Source: a bacterium
GTDB taxonomy: Bacteria > Patescibacteriota > Gracilibacteria > UBA1369 > LOWO2-01-FULL-3
Assembly (NCBI GenBank): GCA_027622635.1
Contig: JAQBYK010000004.1
Span: 1 to 21,355, forward strand
Direction: 5' to 3'
DNA length: 21,355 nucleotides
The notes under the pieces were generated by a model. The model was not told the DNA's origin. It searched no databases and saw only the letters and a list, made by a program, of their open reading frames with translations. Positions 1 through 6,329 of this stretch are shown in pieces; positions within the stretch are counted from its first letter, which is position 1, and each line of letters starts with the position of its first letter. The position numbers and the translations under genes are program-made.

Positions 1-1020
1 TAAAATCAGCTTTTCGGTTTCCTTCCAGCCAATACAGCTGTCTGTTACAGAGACGCCATATTTGAGATCACCCCATCCACCGGCTATTTTTTGACTACCT
101 TCTTCCAAATTGCTCTCCACCATAATACCGGAAATGTTTTCAGAGCCTTCTGCGATTTGCTCCCAAAGAGAATCCCAAACTCGCGCCTGATTGCGATAAT
201 CTTTTTCACTGTTTGCATGACTACAATCCACAAACAACCGCTCATTTACGCCGGATTTCCTGCAGAATTCAGCAGCCTTGGCAACTTCTTGAGAAGAATA
301 ATTCGGCCCGGTTTTTCCACCTCTAAGAATCAAATGGCAATTTGGATTACCCTTCGTAGAAACAACAGAAACTCGCCCATCGTCATCCATTCCCAAAAAA
401 TTGTGCTCAGCCTTTGCTGAAAGCATGGCATTTACGGCAATATCCAGATTTCCTTCAGTCCCATTCTTAAATCCAACGGGCATCGAAAGTCCACTGGAAA
501 GCTCCCTATGAATCTGTGACTCAGCGGTTCTGGCACCAATTGCACTCCAACAAATCAAGTCGGAATAGTACTGAATGATAATTGGCCCCAATACTTCGGT
601 CCCTGTAGGAAGCCCCATATCATTTATTCTTACAAGAAGTTCTCGGGCCATTGTAACCCCTTCTTTAAGGCTATAGCTATCATCTAAATGTGGATCATAA
701 ACAAATCCCTTCCACCCCACGGTAGTCCGAGGTTTCTCAAAATAAACCCGCATCACCAGCAGCATCTTATCCTGCACTTTTTTGTTTAACTCAGCCAATT
801 TTTCGGCATACTCAATTGCAGCCTTAGCATCATGAATAGAGCATGGCCCAACCACTATGATTTTCCGAGGATCCTTTCCATCCAAGACATCAGTTATAAT
901 ATTTCTTGCATTCAAAACGGTTTCGACCGCGTTTTCAGTTATAGGCACGTCTTTCATCACTTCTTTCGGCGAAGCTATGCTCTCGAAAGAATCAATTTTG
1001 AGATTATGTAGTTTGGACAT
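1..1020 (-). CDS. aroG: 3-deoxy-7-phosphoheptulonate (DAHP) synthase, class I (AroF/G/H type), 3'-truncated by window edge
   Basis: Condenses phosphoenolpyruvate and erythrose 4-phosphate to DAHP, the first step of the shikimate pathway to aromatic compounds, in the cytosol. The frame is open for 340 codons from the ATG at 1018-1020 to the left edge; the E. coli enzymes are about 350 residues, so only roughly ten C-terminal residues are missing. The metal-ligand set of the family is visible: Cys60 in VVGPCSIHD, His268 in DCSHANSEKD, Glu302 in GIMVESNLEEG and Asp327 in VTDSC. These fall at or within one position of the E. coli AroG numbering (61, 268, 302, 326). The substrate-binding stretch GARTAESQIHRELSSGLSMP is also present. 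The N-terminal arm that carries feedback-inhibitor contacts in E. coli is present but I cannot say which amino acid, if any, inhibits it. No Shine-Dalgarno precedes the start. The gene lies 22 bp downstream of the doxX-like gene on the same strand and may be cotranscribed. Confidence 0.95.
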   Translation of the reverse strand, partial: MSKLHNLKIDSFESIASPKEVMKDVPITENAVETVLNARNIITDVLDGKDPRKIIVVGPCSIHDAKAAIEYAEKLAELNKKVQDKMLLVMRVYFEKPRTTVGWKGFVYDPHLDDSYSLKEGVTMARELLVRINDMGLPTGTEVLGPIIIQYYSDLICWSAIGARTAESQIHRELSSGLSMPVGFKNGTEGNLDIAVNAMLSAKAEHNFLGMDDDGRVSVVSTKGNPNCHLILRGGKTGPNYSSQEVAKAAEFCRKSGVNERLFVDCSHANSEKDYRNQARVWDSLWEQIAEGSENISGIMVESNLEEGSQKIAGGWGDLKYGVSVTDSCIGWKETEKLIL

Positions 1021-1042
1021 GCCGCTAGCATAGCAAAAGATA

Positions 1043-1450
1043 CTATTTGCACATACACTGTTTTTTCAGTAGTGCCCATTTCCCGGGACCGACTCCCATA
1101 AGTCCAAGCGTAGCGCCAAGTAGCGCTATGGGCGCATAGGCTTCAACATATGGACCATTTATATGTACTGTTAATAAGGCTACGATCATCACGATTGAAA
1201 GTAAACCAGCAAATATCTTGCTGAAAACGCCAAGTACAACGCCAATTCCACCAACAAACTCTGTCAAAGCAAGTAACCACGCCCAAAACACAGGTGCTGG
1301 CCATCCCATTCCGGTAAACATTCCGGTCAGGCCTTCAATACCCGTCAGCTTAGCCCATCCTGCATGAATAAAGACCGCCCCAATGGCTAAACGCAACATA
1401 AAAAGCGAGAAATTCATGATGCCGGGACCACAAAGTGTACATCTTTTCAT
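1043..1450 (-). CDS. DoxX-like integral membrane protein
   Basis: A 135-residue protein with about four hydrophobic helices and the DoxX-family signature near the N-terminus (LRLAIGAVFIHAGWAKLTG), followed by further helices (FWAWLLALTEFVGGIGVVLG, LLSIVMIVALLTVHI, PIALLGATLGLMGVG). DoxX relatives are small membrane proteins linked in various bacteria to quinone or thiol redox chemistry; the specific role here is unknown. The first start (1450) gives an N-terminus MKRCTLCGPGI with a CxxC pair, and the protein ends KKQCMCK; an internal ATG at 1415-1417 gives the more typical MNFSLFMLRL start and drops the CxxC. I prefer 1450 weakly, because an inverted repeat and a promoter-like pair lie just upstream of it. 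It sits between the GIY-YIG gene and the DAHP synthase gene on one strand. Confidence 0.85.
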   Translation of the reverse strand: MKRCTLCGPGIMNFSLFMLRLAIGAVFIHAGWAKLTGIEGLTGMFTGMGWPAPVFWAWLLALTEFVGGIGVVLGVFSKIFAGLLSIVMIVALLTVHINGPYVEAYAPIALLGATLGLMGVGPGKWALLKKQCMCK

Positions 1451-1473
1451 AGGAATTTTTTTAAGGATTTAAT

Positions 1474-1508
1474 GAGTAATTAATAGCATATTTAAGAAAT
1501 TACTCCAA
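1474..1508 (-). promoter_or_regulatory. promoter-like sequence overlapped by an 8-bp inverted repeat, upstream of the doxX-like gene
   Basis: On the minus strand TTGGAG (1503-1508) and TATTAA (1480-1485) are 17 bp apart, placing a start site about 23 nt before the ATG at 1450. A perfect inverted repeat, GAGTAATT at 1474-1481 and AATTACTC at 1498-1505, has a 16-bp spacer and covers both hexamers. The hexamers are only partial matches to consensus; the repeat is seen directly, its operator role is inferred. Confidence 0.4.
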
Positions 1509-1540
1509 GCCGGCAGGGACTATTAGCCTTTCTTACCCTT

Positions 1541-1777
1541 TCAACAAACTCTCTTTTTCACTTTCGGAAGCTTTTTAAGTGCGGCTTCCCTCTTCATGGC
1601 ATCACTGCGATTTGCAAATTCCTCAAAATAAACAATTTTCACAGGTCGCCGACCCCTGGTATATCGGGCTCCTTCCCCTTCATTATGAGCCAACTCCCGT
1701 CCGGCAATGTCATTGGTATACCCCGAGTAAAGACTATCGTCACTACACCTGGCCAGATATGCGAAATATTTGGACAT
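1541..1777 (-). CDS. GIY-YIG domain protein, YhbQ/UPF0213 type
   Basis: A 78-residue single-domain member of the GIY-YIG superfamily, of the small YhbQ/UPF0213 kind. In order: YFAYLARCSDDSLYSGYTND (the GIY strand appears as YLA, the YIG strand as YSG), the helix with the conserved Arg and His (GRELAHN), GARYTRGRRPVKIVYFEEF, and the C-terminal RSDAMKREAALKKL helix. Superfamily members are metal-dependent DNA nucleases; small ones are proposed to act in DNA damage response, but the substrate of this one is unknown. I start it at the ATG at 1775-1777: it matches the family N-terminus, and a TATACT -10 element ends six bases upstream. The frame stays open 23 codons further upstream, but those residues look unlike the family. 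Confidence 0.88.
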   Translation of the reverse strand: MSKYFAYLARCSDDSLYSGYTNDIAGRELAHNEGEGARYTRGRRPVKIVYFEEFANRSDAMKREAALKKLPKVKKRVC

Positions 1778-1783
1778 GGCTTT

Positions 1784-1789
1784 AGTATA
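1784..1789 (-). promoter_or_regulatory. -10 element (TATACT) predicting a leaderless mRNA for the GIY-YIG gene
   Basis: TATACT on the minus strand ends six bases before the ATG (1775-1777), so the usual start site would be the A of the start codon. No convincing -35 hexamer was found at 16-18 bp. Confidence 0.5.
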
Positions 1790-1942
1790 TAGAAATATGC
1801 AAAAAGATTTAGTACAAAATAGGCTTCTGTATAGACAAAATGCCATCTAATAGTCTTTTTATCAAACAGTATAAATGGCGGGAGGGAGTGAACGCAATCA
1901 GAACCTTTTTTAGGGAAAACTCTGCTTATTGCTATTGAGTGT

Positions 1943-2638
1943 TTACTTAGTTGCATCGCCAACATCCTCCTTTGTGCCTTGTTTTATTCTCGGAACTGTT
2001 TCATCTGCTTTTTGAGGATGAAAGACCATCCTAAAGACTTGTGGACTGTTTTCTTTCCCCGTTGTGACAACATTTTCTTTTCCTACCCCAAACTTGCCAC
2101 TATCTCCATATAAATGTTGCCATCGCTCTTGTTCCGCACTTTTTATAGCAATTGCGTCAGCATCTTGAACTCTAGCCCTTTGAAGTTCCTGCAAGTTCTC
2201 CAAATTACGATTCCAAACTTCAAGTTCAATAGGTTTTTGCCTCTTGTCTGCAACAAATTGAAGCAATTTTTTGGAAGGATCAACGAGTGCGGAGGCTATT
2301 CCATTACCTCTTTCCTCATCGGCAACAATAATTGTTGATTTCCCCTCATAGAAGTCTCCCATTCTGTTATGAAAAAGAGTTAGAATACCAATTGCTACAG
2401 GGCTACCATCGTCGTTATGAACGAACAAGTAGTATTTGGAGTCCGAATATTGGAATTTTGGAGTATCAGGCAACTGGTCTTTGTGCTTATTCGTATCCAA
2501 AAATTTACAAGACAACCTTAATTGTTTTCCATTTACTTCAACTGACTGTATAGGTATTTCCACATCCTCAAACAAATCAGTAGGTAATCCCTCGATGTTT
2601 TGCAAGGTGTAGCCCCAATCGGTATCTGGCTGTTGCAT
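1943..2638 (-). CDS. GNAT-like N-acetyltransferase
   Basis: A 231-residue cytosolic protein. The centre resembles a GNAT acetyl-CoA transferase: the strand SPVAIGILTLF, then a motif-A-like segment IIVADEERGNGIASALVDPS, in which RGNGIA matches the R/Q-x-x-G-x-G/A pyrophosphate-binding loop, then a helix and the strand PIELEVWNRNLENLQ. The remaining N-terminal (about 1-70) and C-terminal (about 165-231) parts are hydrophilic and unassigned; the C-terminus is rich in Lys, Glu and Thr and may be disordered. The substrate cannot be told from sequence. A recognisable promoter lies upstream and the gene looks monocistronic. Alternative: an unrelated protein with a chance RGxGIA loop, which I consider less likely given the strand-loop-helix context. 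Confidence 0.6.
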   Translation of the reverse strand: MQQPDTDWGYTLQNIEGLPTDLFEDVEIPIQSVEVNGKQLRLSCKFLDTNKHKDQLPDTPKFQYSDSKYYLFVHNDDGSPVAIGILTLFHNRMGDFYEGKSTIIVADEERGNGIASALVDPSKKLLQFVADKRQKPIELEVWNRNLENLQELQRARVQDADAIAIKSAEQERWQHLYGDSGKFGVGKENVVTTGKENSPQVFRMVFHPQKADETVPRIKQGTKEDVGDATK

Positions 2639-2663
2639 ATTAAATAAGTTTAACCAATAGTAT

Positions 2664-2692
2664 AATATACAACAAAAACGGTATTTTTACAA
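2664..2692 (-). promoter_or_regulatory. promoter of the GNAT-like gene
   Basis: On the minus strand TTGTAA (2687-2692) and TATATT (2664-2669) are separated by 17 bp, giving a start about 19 nt before the ATG at 2636-2638. Confidence 0.55.
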
Positions 2693-2790
2693 TGTCGAGC
2701 CTGCAAGTAACAGATATACTTTCTGAAAATCAAAGATTAAATTCTCACTTGAAATCACAATATTCCGCCTCAAAATCTTTTATTTTCGCA

Positions 2791-3057
2791 TCAATCATAG
2801 ATCGCATGTAGCCCAATACTCACAAACAAAATAACACCATCATTCATCGGCTTAAAAATTATCCTATATTTCATATCTATCGAAATACTCCAAAGTCCAT
2901 CAAGTTTCCCTTTCAATTTATGAAGCCTTAAAGACGGATGGAAAGCGTTTTCACGGAAAAGTTGCTCACATTTGCACGCCTTTTTCTGAATAAATTTTGG
3001 TAAATTTAAAAACTGTGCCTCAAAACTTCCATTATAATGAATTTCTTTGACTTGCAT
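2791..3057 (-). CDS. RelE/YafQ-type mRNA interferase toxin of a type II toxin-antitoxin system
   Basis: An 88-residue basic protein of the RelE/ParE superfamily. The family pattern is visible: HKLKGKLDGLWSISIDMKYR (residues about 46-65), with the conserved Lys-Leu-x-Gly, Trp56-Ser and Tyr64-Arg65, then IIF, and the C-terminal strand VSIGLHAIYD with His84 and Tyr87. RelE and YafQ members cleave ribosome-bound mRNA; ParE members inhibit gyrase. The retained Arg65, His84 and Tyr87 favour an interferase, but this is inference. The gene follows the ribbon-helix-helix antitoxin gene after only 6 bp, the classical antitoxin-first order, and would be cotranscribed from the operator-promoter at 3305-3342. 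It ends about 150 bp before the next gene's promoter. Confidence 0.88.
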   Translation of the reverse strand: MQVKEIHYNGSFEAQFLNLPKFIQKKACKCEQLFRENAFHPSLRLHKLKGKLDGLWSISIDMKYRIIFKPMNDGVILFVSIGLHAIYD

Positions 3058-3063
3058 AAATTT

Positions 3064-3288
3064 CTACATAAGATCAGCCAAAGACCCTAATTTTTTTGTT
3101 TTCCCTTCCCTGTAATCTTTCTCAGCTTTGTTAGCCATCTGCAAGAGTTCATCTTCGGAAATGAGGCTTTTTTCAAGTTCAAAAACGCGAATAATATAGG
3201 CACTGGTACTTTGATTCATTTTTTTTGCCCTCTCTTCAATTTCTTTTTTCTTTTCGACCGGGAGGGAAATGCTTAAAACCGCTCTCAT
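3064..3288 (-). CDS. ribbon-helix-helix antitoxin, partner of the RelE-like toxin
   Basis: A 74-residue protein. The N-terminus MRAVLSISLPVEKKKEIEER is a beta strand with alternating hydrophobic residues, followed by two helices (KKKEIEERAKKM, STSAYIIRVFE): a ribbon-helix-helix DNA-binding fold. The acidic and basic C-terminus (residues about 40-74) would wrap the toxin. Proteins of this kind dimerise, repress their own operon and neutralise the toxin. I start at the ATG at 3286-3288; a TTG two codons upstream (3292-3294) is also in frame but unneeded. A 20-bp perfect palindrome lies 16 bp upstream of the start and contains the -10 element, as expected for autoregulation. Confidence 0.85.
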   Translation of the reverse strand: MRAVLSISLPVEKKKEIEERAKKMNQSTSAYIIRVFELEKSLISEDELLQMANKAEKDYREGKTKKLGSLADLM

Positions 3289-3304
3289 AATCAATAAATT
3301 AAAT

Positions 3305-3342
3305 TGTAATACAATTGTATTACAGCAACCCTACTTAGTCAA
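3305..3342 (-). promoter_or_regulatory. toxin-antitoxin promoter with a 20-bp perfect palindromic operator
   Basis: TGTAATACAATTGTATTACA at 3305-3324 is its own reverse complement. On the minus strand TTGACT (3337-3342) and TACAAT (3314-3319) are spaced by 17 bp and the -10 lies inside the palindrome, so repressor binding would block polymerase. The predicted start is about 19 nt before the antitoxin ATG. The promoter and palindrome are seen; binding by the RHH protein is inferred from how such operons work. Confidence 0.75.
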
Positions 3343-3420
3343 TAGATTTTTAAATAATTCTGTTCAATTTTTGCAAAAATTTTCAGAACCAAAAAAGCGC
3401 TTTCCAGGCAATAACATAAA

Positions 3421-3497
3421 TGGCGGAACGGACGGGATTCGAACCCGCGACCTCCTGCGTGACAGGCAGGCGTTCTAACCAGCTGAACTACCGCTCC
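3421..3497 (-). tRNA. tRNA-Asp (anticodon GTC)
   Basis: The minus strand reads GGAGCGG TAG TTCAGC..., folding into a full cloverleaf: acceptor stem GGAGCGG/CCGTTCC with one G-T pair, D-loop with GGTTAG, anticodon loop CTGTCAC with GTC, and T-arm CGGGTTCGAATCCCG. The 3' CCA is encoded (3421-3423). The 77-nt length including CCA is normal. It is divergent from the glycosyltransferase gene. Confidence 0.95.
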
Positions 3498-3523
3498 ACT
3501 TTATTATTGCCGATAAAAAGTAA

Positions 3524-3529
3524 TATAAT
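3524..3529 (+). promoter_or_regulatory. -10 element for the GT4 glycosyltransferase gene
   Basis: A perfect TATAAT lies 39 bp before the ATG at 3569, with a weak TTATTA at 3501-3506 (17-bp spacer). On the opposite strand the overlapping TATATT (3522-3527) is placed to serve tRNA-Asp, so the two promoters may share these bases. Confidence 0.45.
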
Positions 3530-3568
3530 TCCTTTCCAAAAACAAGCACTTTTCTCTACACTACCGAC

Positions 3569-4693
3569 ATGCGCATAGGAATCGACTGTCGTCTCTTCAG
3601 TTCCAACTTCACAGGCATAGGTAGGTACACCCACGAACTGGTCGGCAATATCATAGAATTAAATAGGCATCTTAAGGAACCACATCAGCTAGTTCTCTTC
3701 TTTAACAACCCCGAATTCCACCAATTCAAAACCATCGCTCCCATAAAAAAAATCCTCGTAAACGCAAAACATTATTCCATCAAAGAGCAAACTCGATTTC
3801 TTCGACTATTAAATAAAGAAAAGCTCGACCACGTCCATTTTCCGCATTTCAATGTGCCAATCTTTTATCGCCGTCCATATACGGTGACCATCCACGACCT
3901 CACACTTTCGCTTTTTCCCGGACGCAAAATGACCAAATGGTATCACCGACTCGCCTACTACCTCACAATCAAAAACGCGACTAAAAAAGCCAAAAAAATC
4001 ATTGCGGTATCCCAAAACACAAAAGACGACATTGTTAAGCTTCTAAAAAGAGATCCAGACAAGATAGAAGTGATACACCACGGAATAAATCCTGACTTTA
4101 CTATAGTCAAAGATGCCCATGTACTTGAGAAAACTCTTCACAAATATCACATCAAAAAAGAATTCCTACTATATACGGGGGTGTGGCGTGACCACAAAAA
4201 TCTTCCCAGATTGATTCACGCATTCAAAAAGCTAAAAGAAAAAAATTACAATCTGCAGCTGGTTATAACGGGTAAGGCTGACCCAAATTATCCGGAGGTA
4301 AAAAACACGGTTAAAAAACTGGACATTGAGGGTGATGTCATTTTTCCGGGTTTGGTGGAGGAAAAAGAATTGATTCATCTATATAATGCCGCACACATTT
4401 TCGTTTTCCCTTCGCTTTACGAAGGATTCGGTTTACCTCCACTTGAGGCAATGCGCTGCGGAACGCCGGTAACAGCCTCAAACAATTCTTCAATTCCGGA
4501 AGTCTGCGGTATAGATAACGCGCTTTTCTTCGATCCGGAAAACACCGAGGATATTGCTGAAAAAATAGAAACACTATATAAGGATAGTGATCTACAAGCC
4601 GCATTAATCGAAAAAGGAATCCGCCACACATCAAAATTCACCTGGGAAAAAATGGCAAAAAAAACCTTCAACGTAATCACAAGAGCATCATAA
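3569..4693 (+). CDS. GT4-family glycosyltransferase
   Basis: A 374-residue retaining GT-B glycosyltransferase that transfers a sugar from an activated donor; acceptor and sugar are not predictable. The N-terminal domain begins MRIGIDCRLFSSNFTGIGRY, the typical GT4 opening with the glycine-rich acceptor-side loop. The C-terminal donor domain shows FLLYTGVWRDHKNLPRLIHA, LVITGKADPNY, the helix IHLYNAAHIFVFPSLYEGFG and the EX7E pair, Glu285 and Glu293, in YEGFGLPPLEAM, then CGTPVTASNNSSIPEV. The length is full. No signal peptide or membrane segment is present, so it acts in the cytosol, probably on a lipid-linked or surface glycan. It is followed after 15 bp by the DciA-like gene and probably leads that transcript. 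No Shine-Dalgarno is seen. Confidence 0.92.
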   Translation: MRIGIDCRLFSSNFTGIGRYTHELVGNIIELNRHLKEPHQLVLFFNNPEFHQFKTIAPIKKILVNAKHYSIKEQTRFLRLLNKEKLDHVHFPHFNVPIFYRRPYTVTIHDLTLSLFPGRKMTKWYHRLAYYLTIKNATKKAKKIIAVSQNTKDDIVKLLKRDPDKIEVIHHGINPDFTIVKDAHVLEKTLHKYHIKKEFLLYTGVWRDHKNLPRLIHAFKKLKEKNYNLQLVITGKADPNYPEVKNTVKKLDIEGDVIFPGLVEEKELIHLYNAAHIFVFPSLYEGFGLPPLEAMRCGTPVTASNNSSIPEVCGIDNALFFDPENTEDIAEKIETLYKDSDLQAALIEKGIRHTSKFTWEKMAKKTFNVITRAS

Positions 4694-4708
4694 AAACTAT
4701 TACTACTC

Positions 4709-5035
4709 GTGTTCGAACCATTTCAACAATTAGTAAAGGGCGCAGCTAAGCACTGGGGCATCTCAAAAGAGGTACAGGCAGCCACAATGTGTCAGCAATT
4801 TCGCACCCTTATGCCGGAGTTATTTAAAGGTAGGGAGGCAGCAATGGAAAACATAAAGCCAAGATCCTTTAAGGACGGGACATTGGTTCTGGATGTAGAA
4901 AATCCGGCCTGGTCGCAAGAAGTCATAATAAGAAAGGCCAAAATAATTGAAGAAATGAATAAAATCGCGGGCAAAAATTTCGTGAAAATTATTCGTACCC
5001 AACTTAGGGAATCAGACCCATCAATTTCCGCTTGA
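4709..5035 (+). CDS. DUF721 (DciA-like) protein, possible replicative helicase loader
   Basis: A 108-residue cytosolic protein starting at GTG. The pattern TLVLDVENPAWSQEVIIRKA followed by a helix and KNFVKIIRTQ matches the DUF721 core, where a strand leading to a conserved Trp is followed by helices ending in a strand. In other bacteria DUF721 proteins (DciA) load or operate the replicative helicase DnaB. The N-terminal half (FQQLVKGAAKHWGISKEVQA) is helical, as in the family. The GTG at 4709 is the only sensible start after the previous gene's stop, 15 bp upstream. Its stop codon lies inside the -35 element of the rpsP promoter. I am fairly confident of the family; the helicase role is inferred. 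Confidence 0.7.
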   Translation: MFEPFQQLVKGAAKHWGISKEVQAATMCQQFRTLMPELFKGREAAMENIKPRSFKDGTLVLDVENPAWSQEVIIRKAKIIEEMNKIAGKNFVKIIRTQLRESDPSISA

Positions 5036-5059
5036 CTTTAAACATCTGATAACTACAAT
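5032..5059 (+). promoter_or_regulatory. rpsP promoter
   Basis: TTGACT (5032-5037) and TACAAT (5054-5059) are 16 bp apart. The predicted start is about 27 nt before the TTG start codon. The -35 overlaps the TGA stop (5033-5035) of the upstream gene. Confidence 0.55.
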
Positions 5060-5092
5060 AAAGCCCACAAACTATCCGTTTAAGAAAGACAT

Positions 5093-5602
5093 TTGTTAAA
5101 GATCAGACTCAGCCGTACAGGTAAGAAAAGACAGCCAAGCTTCCGCGTCGTTGTCCAGGAACACACATCCCCTATCAAAGGGAAGTTCATAGAAAATCTT
5201 GGAAGCTATTTGCCTGCTACAAAGGAAAAAACTTTCACGGTTGATACGGAAAGAGCCAAGTATTGGATTTCAGTAGGCGCCCGTCCAAGCGATTCTGTCG
5301 CTGCTTTGTTAAAGAAAAATGGCATGGAGGGAATGGAAGAATTCATTGCTCCTCGCGATAAACAGAAAAAGAAGAAAAAAGCGGAAAATGACGAAGCGAA
5401 AGCGGAGAATGCGGAAGCGCCAGCGGACGCATCTGGATCAGAAACGTCAAAAGCCAAGGAGGAAGCCGCGCCAGCGCCAGCGCCCGAAGCACCAAAAGAA
5501 GAAGCCAAGGCAGAAAATGCGGAAGCGCCAGCGGACGCATCTGAATCAGAAACGTCAGAAGCAGAGGCATCAGTAGCCGAAGAAAAATCTACTGCAAATT
5601 GA
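5093..5602 (+). CDS. rpsP: 30S ribosomal protein S16 with long repetitive C-terminal tail
   Basis: S16 is a structural protein of the 30S subunit. Residues 1-85 are typical: LKIRLSRTGKKRQPSFRVVV at the start, then FIENLGSYLPATKEKTFTVD and ERAKYWISVGARPSDSVAAL. The start is TTG at 5093; no ATG fits, and the second residue onwards matches the family. S16 is usually about 80-90 residues, so the 169-residue length reflects an extension of roughly 80 residues: a Lys run, then an Ala/Glu/Pro-rich low-complexity tail with a 36-residue direct repeat (KAENAEAPADAS at 103-114 and again at 139-150). The tail should be disordered and may protrude from the ribosome. khpA follows after 32 bp; rimM and trmD, common neighbours elsewhere, are absent. 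Confidence 0.95.
   Translation: MLKIRLSRTGKKRQPSFRVVVQEHTSPIKGKFIENLGSYLPATKEKTFTVDTERAKYWISVGARPSDSVAALLKKNGMEGMEEFIAPRDKQKKKKKAENDEAKAENAEAPADASGSETSKAKEEAAPAPAPEAPKEEAKAENAEAPADASESETSEAEASVAEEKSTAN
5398..5566 (+). repeat. direct repeat inside the rpsP tail (two copies, 108-bp period)
   Basis: About 50 nearly identical bases starting AATGCGGAAGCGCCAGCGGA at 5408 recur at 5516. The period of 108 bp keeps the reading frame (36 codons). The intervening bases encode KEEAAPAPAPEAPKEEA. Confidence 0.85.
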
Positions 5603-5634
5603 AAATTATCATACATCTCTAACCCCATCGAGAT

Positions 5635-5919
5635 ATGACAGATGAAGCAACAACAACTGACGAAACAATCGATCGCGATTTTGTAGAATACGTGGTCAAA
5701 CAAATCGTTGAAAACCCGGACGATGTTTCTGTTGATAGAGAAATAGACGAAATGGGTGTATTACTTACGCTAAAGGTCAACAAGGATGACATGGGTAAAA
5801 TCATTGGTAAAAGCGGACAAACCGCAAAAGCCCTTCGAATTTTACTTCGCATAATTGGATCCAAGAATAATGCACGTGTCAACTTAAAGATAGTTGAACC
5901 CGGAGGCGAAGAGGTTTAA
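5635..5919 (+). CDS. khpA: KH-domain RNA-binding protein KhpA
   Basis: A 94-residue single KH domain. The hallmark loop is IIGKSGQ with GKSG at residues 58-61, followed by the helix TAKALRILLRIIG and the strand RVNLKIVEPGG, which end the fold. The first 15 residues are acidic and Thr-rich and precede the domain helix FVEYVVKQIVENPDDV. KhpA, alone or with KhpB/Jag, binds many RNAs and in Gram-positives influences cell division and envelope growth. Its position directly behind rpsP is the usual one. The start ATG follows the rpsP stop by 32 bp, with no separate promoter evident, so it is probably cotranscribed. Confidence 0.93.
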   Translation: MTDEATTTDETIDRDFVEYVVKQIVENPDDVSVDREIDEMGVLLTLKVNKDDMGKIIGKSGQTAKALRILLRIIGSKNNARVNLKIVEPGGEEV

Positions 5920-5954
5920 TATACAAAAGCTTTAGAATTTAGAAAACACAACTT

Positions 5955-6329
5955 ATGGCAAGTATAGGCGATAGTGGCGGAAGTAAGTCAATAATTGATG
6001 CCGCAGAAAATTATGAAATACTGGAAATCATCAACAGAGGCTTGGCATACGCCATTATAATTGCCGGATTGCTTTCTGTTATATTCATATTCGTTGGTGG
6101 TATTTCATTCATTCTTTCCGGGGGGCAAGAAGAAAAGATCAAATCGGCTGTTTCTACCATCAGATATGCAATTATAGGACTTATAGTAACTATTCTTGCA
6201 ACGGTAATCATCGGAACAGTCGGCAAAGCGATGGGACTCAATATAATTGAGTACATAAATTTCGGTGACATAATTGATACAATCACCAACATCACTTCTC
6301 AAACCGAAGGAGTGCCTAGCCTAGATTAA
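5955..6329 (+). CDS. two-helix membrane protein of the type IV secretion pilin-like family
   Basis: A 124-residue protein with two transmembrane helices: residues about 29-56 (GLAYAIIIAGLLSVIFIFVG, ending in FILSGGQEEKIKSAV) and about 70-95 (YAIIGLIVTILATVIIGTVG). The glycine-serine turn FILSGGQEEK followed by a short basic helix and a second hydrophobic helix is the pattern of pilin-like conjugal-transfer proteins (VirB2/TrbC-like, PF18895-type) that are frequent in Patescibacteria. No classical signal peptide is present. The C-terminal tail is acidic. Its function here is inferred; no other secretion genes are in the window. The last 9 bp overlap the end of the convergent gene 6321-6857. 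A TAGAAT (5933-5938) lies 16 bp before the ATG and could be a -10. Confidence 0.7.
   Translation: MASIGDSGGSKSIIDAAENYEILEIINRGLAYAIIIAGLLSVIFIFVGGISFILSGGQEEKIKSAVSTIRYAIIGLIVTILATVIIGTVGKAMGLNIIEYINFGDIIDTITNITSQTEGVPSLD

Noticed and set aside
91..420. Plus-strand open frame of 109 codons
   Set aside because: It lies antisense within the DAHP synthase gene, whose conserved metal ligands establish the minus strand as coding.
1778..1846. 23-codon upstream extension of the GIY-YIG protein
   Set aside because: The added residues do not resemble the family, and the -10 element and likely start site lie inside this stretch.
1906..1915. T-run as an intrinsic terminator
   Set aside because: No stable GC stem precedes it on the plus strand, and the genes around it run on the minus strand.
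5033..5602. TGA recoded as glycine (code 25, as in Gracilibacteria and Absconditabacteria)
   Set aside because: TGA ends the DciA-like gene (5033-5035), rpsP (5600-5602) and the 727-residue gene (19077-19079) at sensible places, and no conserved gene here contains an in-frame TGA.
5206..5703. Minus-strand open frame of 165 codons opposite rpsP
   Set aside because: It mirrors the low-complexity repeat tail of S16; its Ser/Ala-rich translation is a shadow of the repeats.
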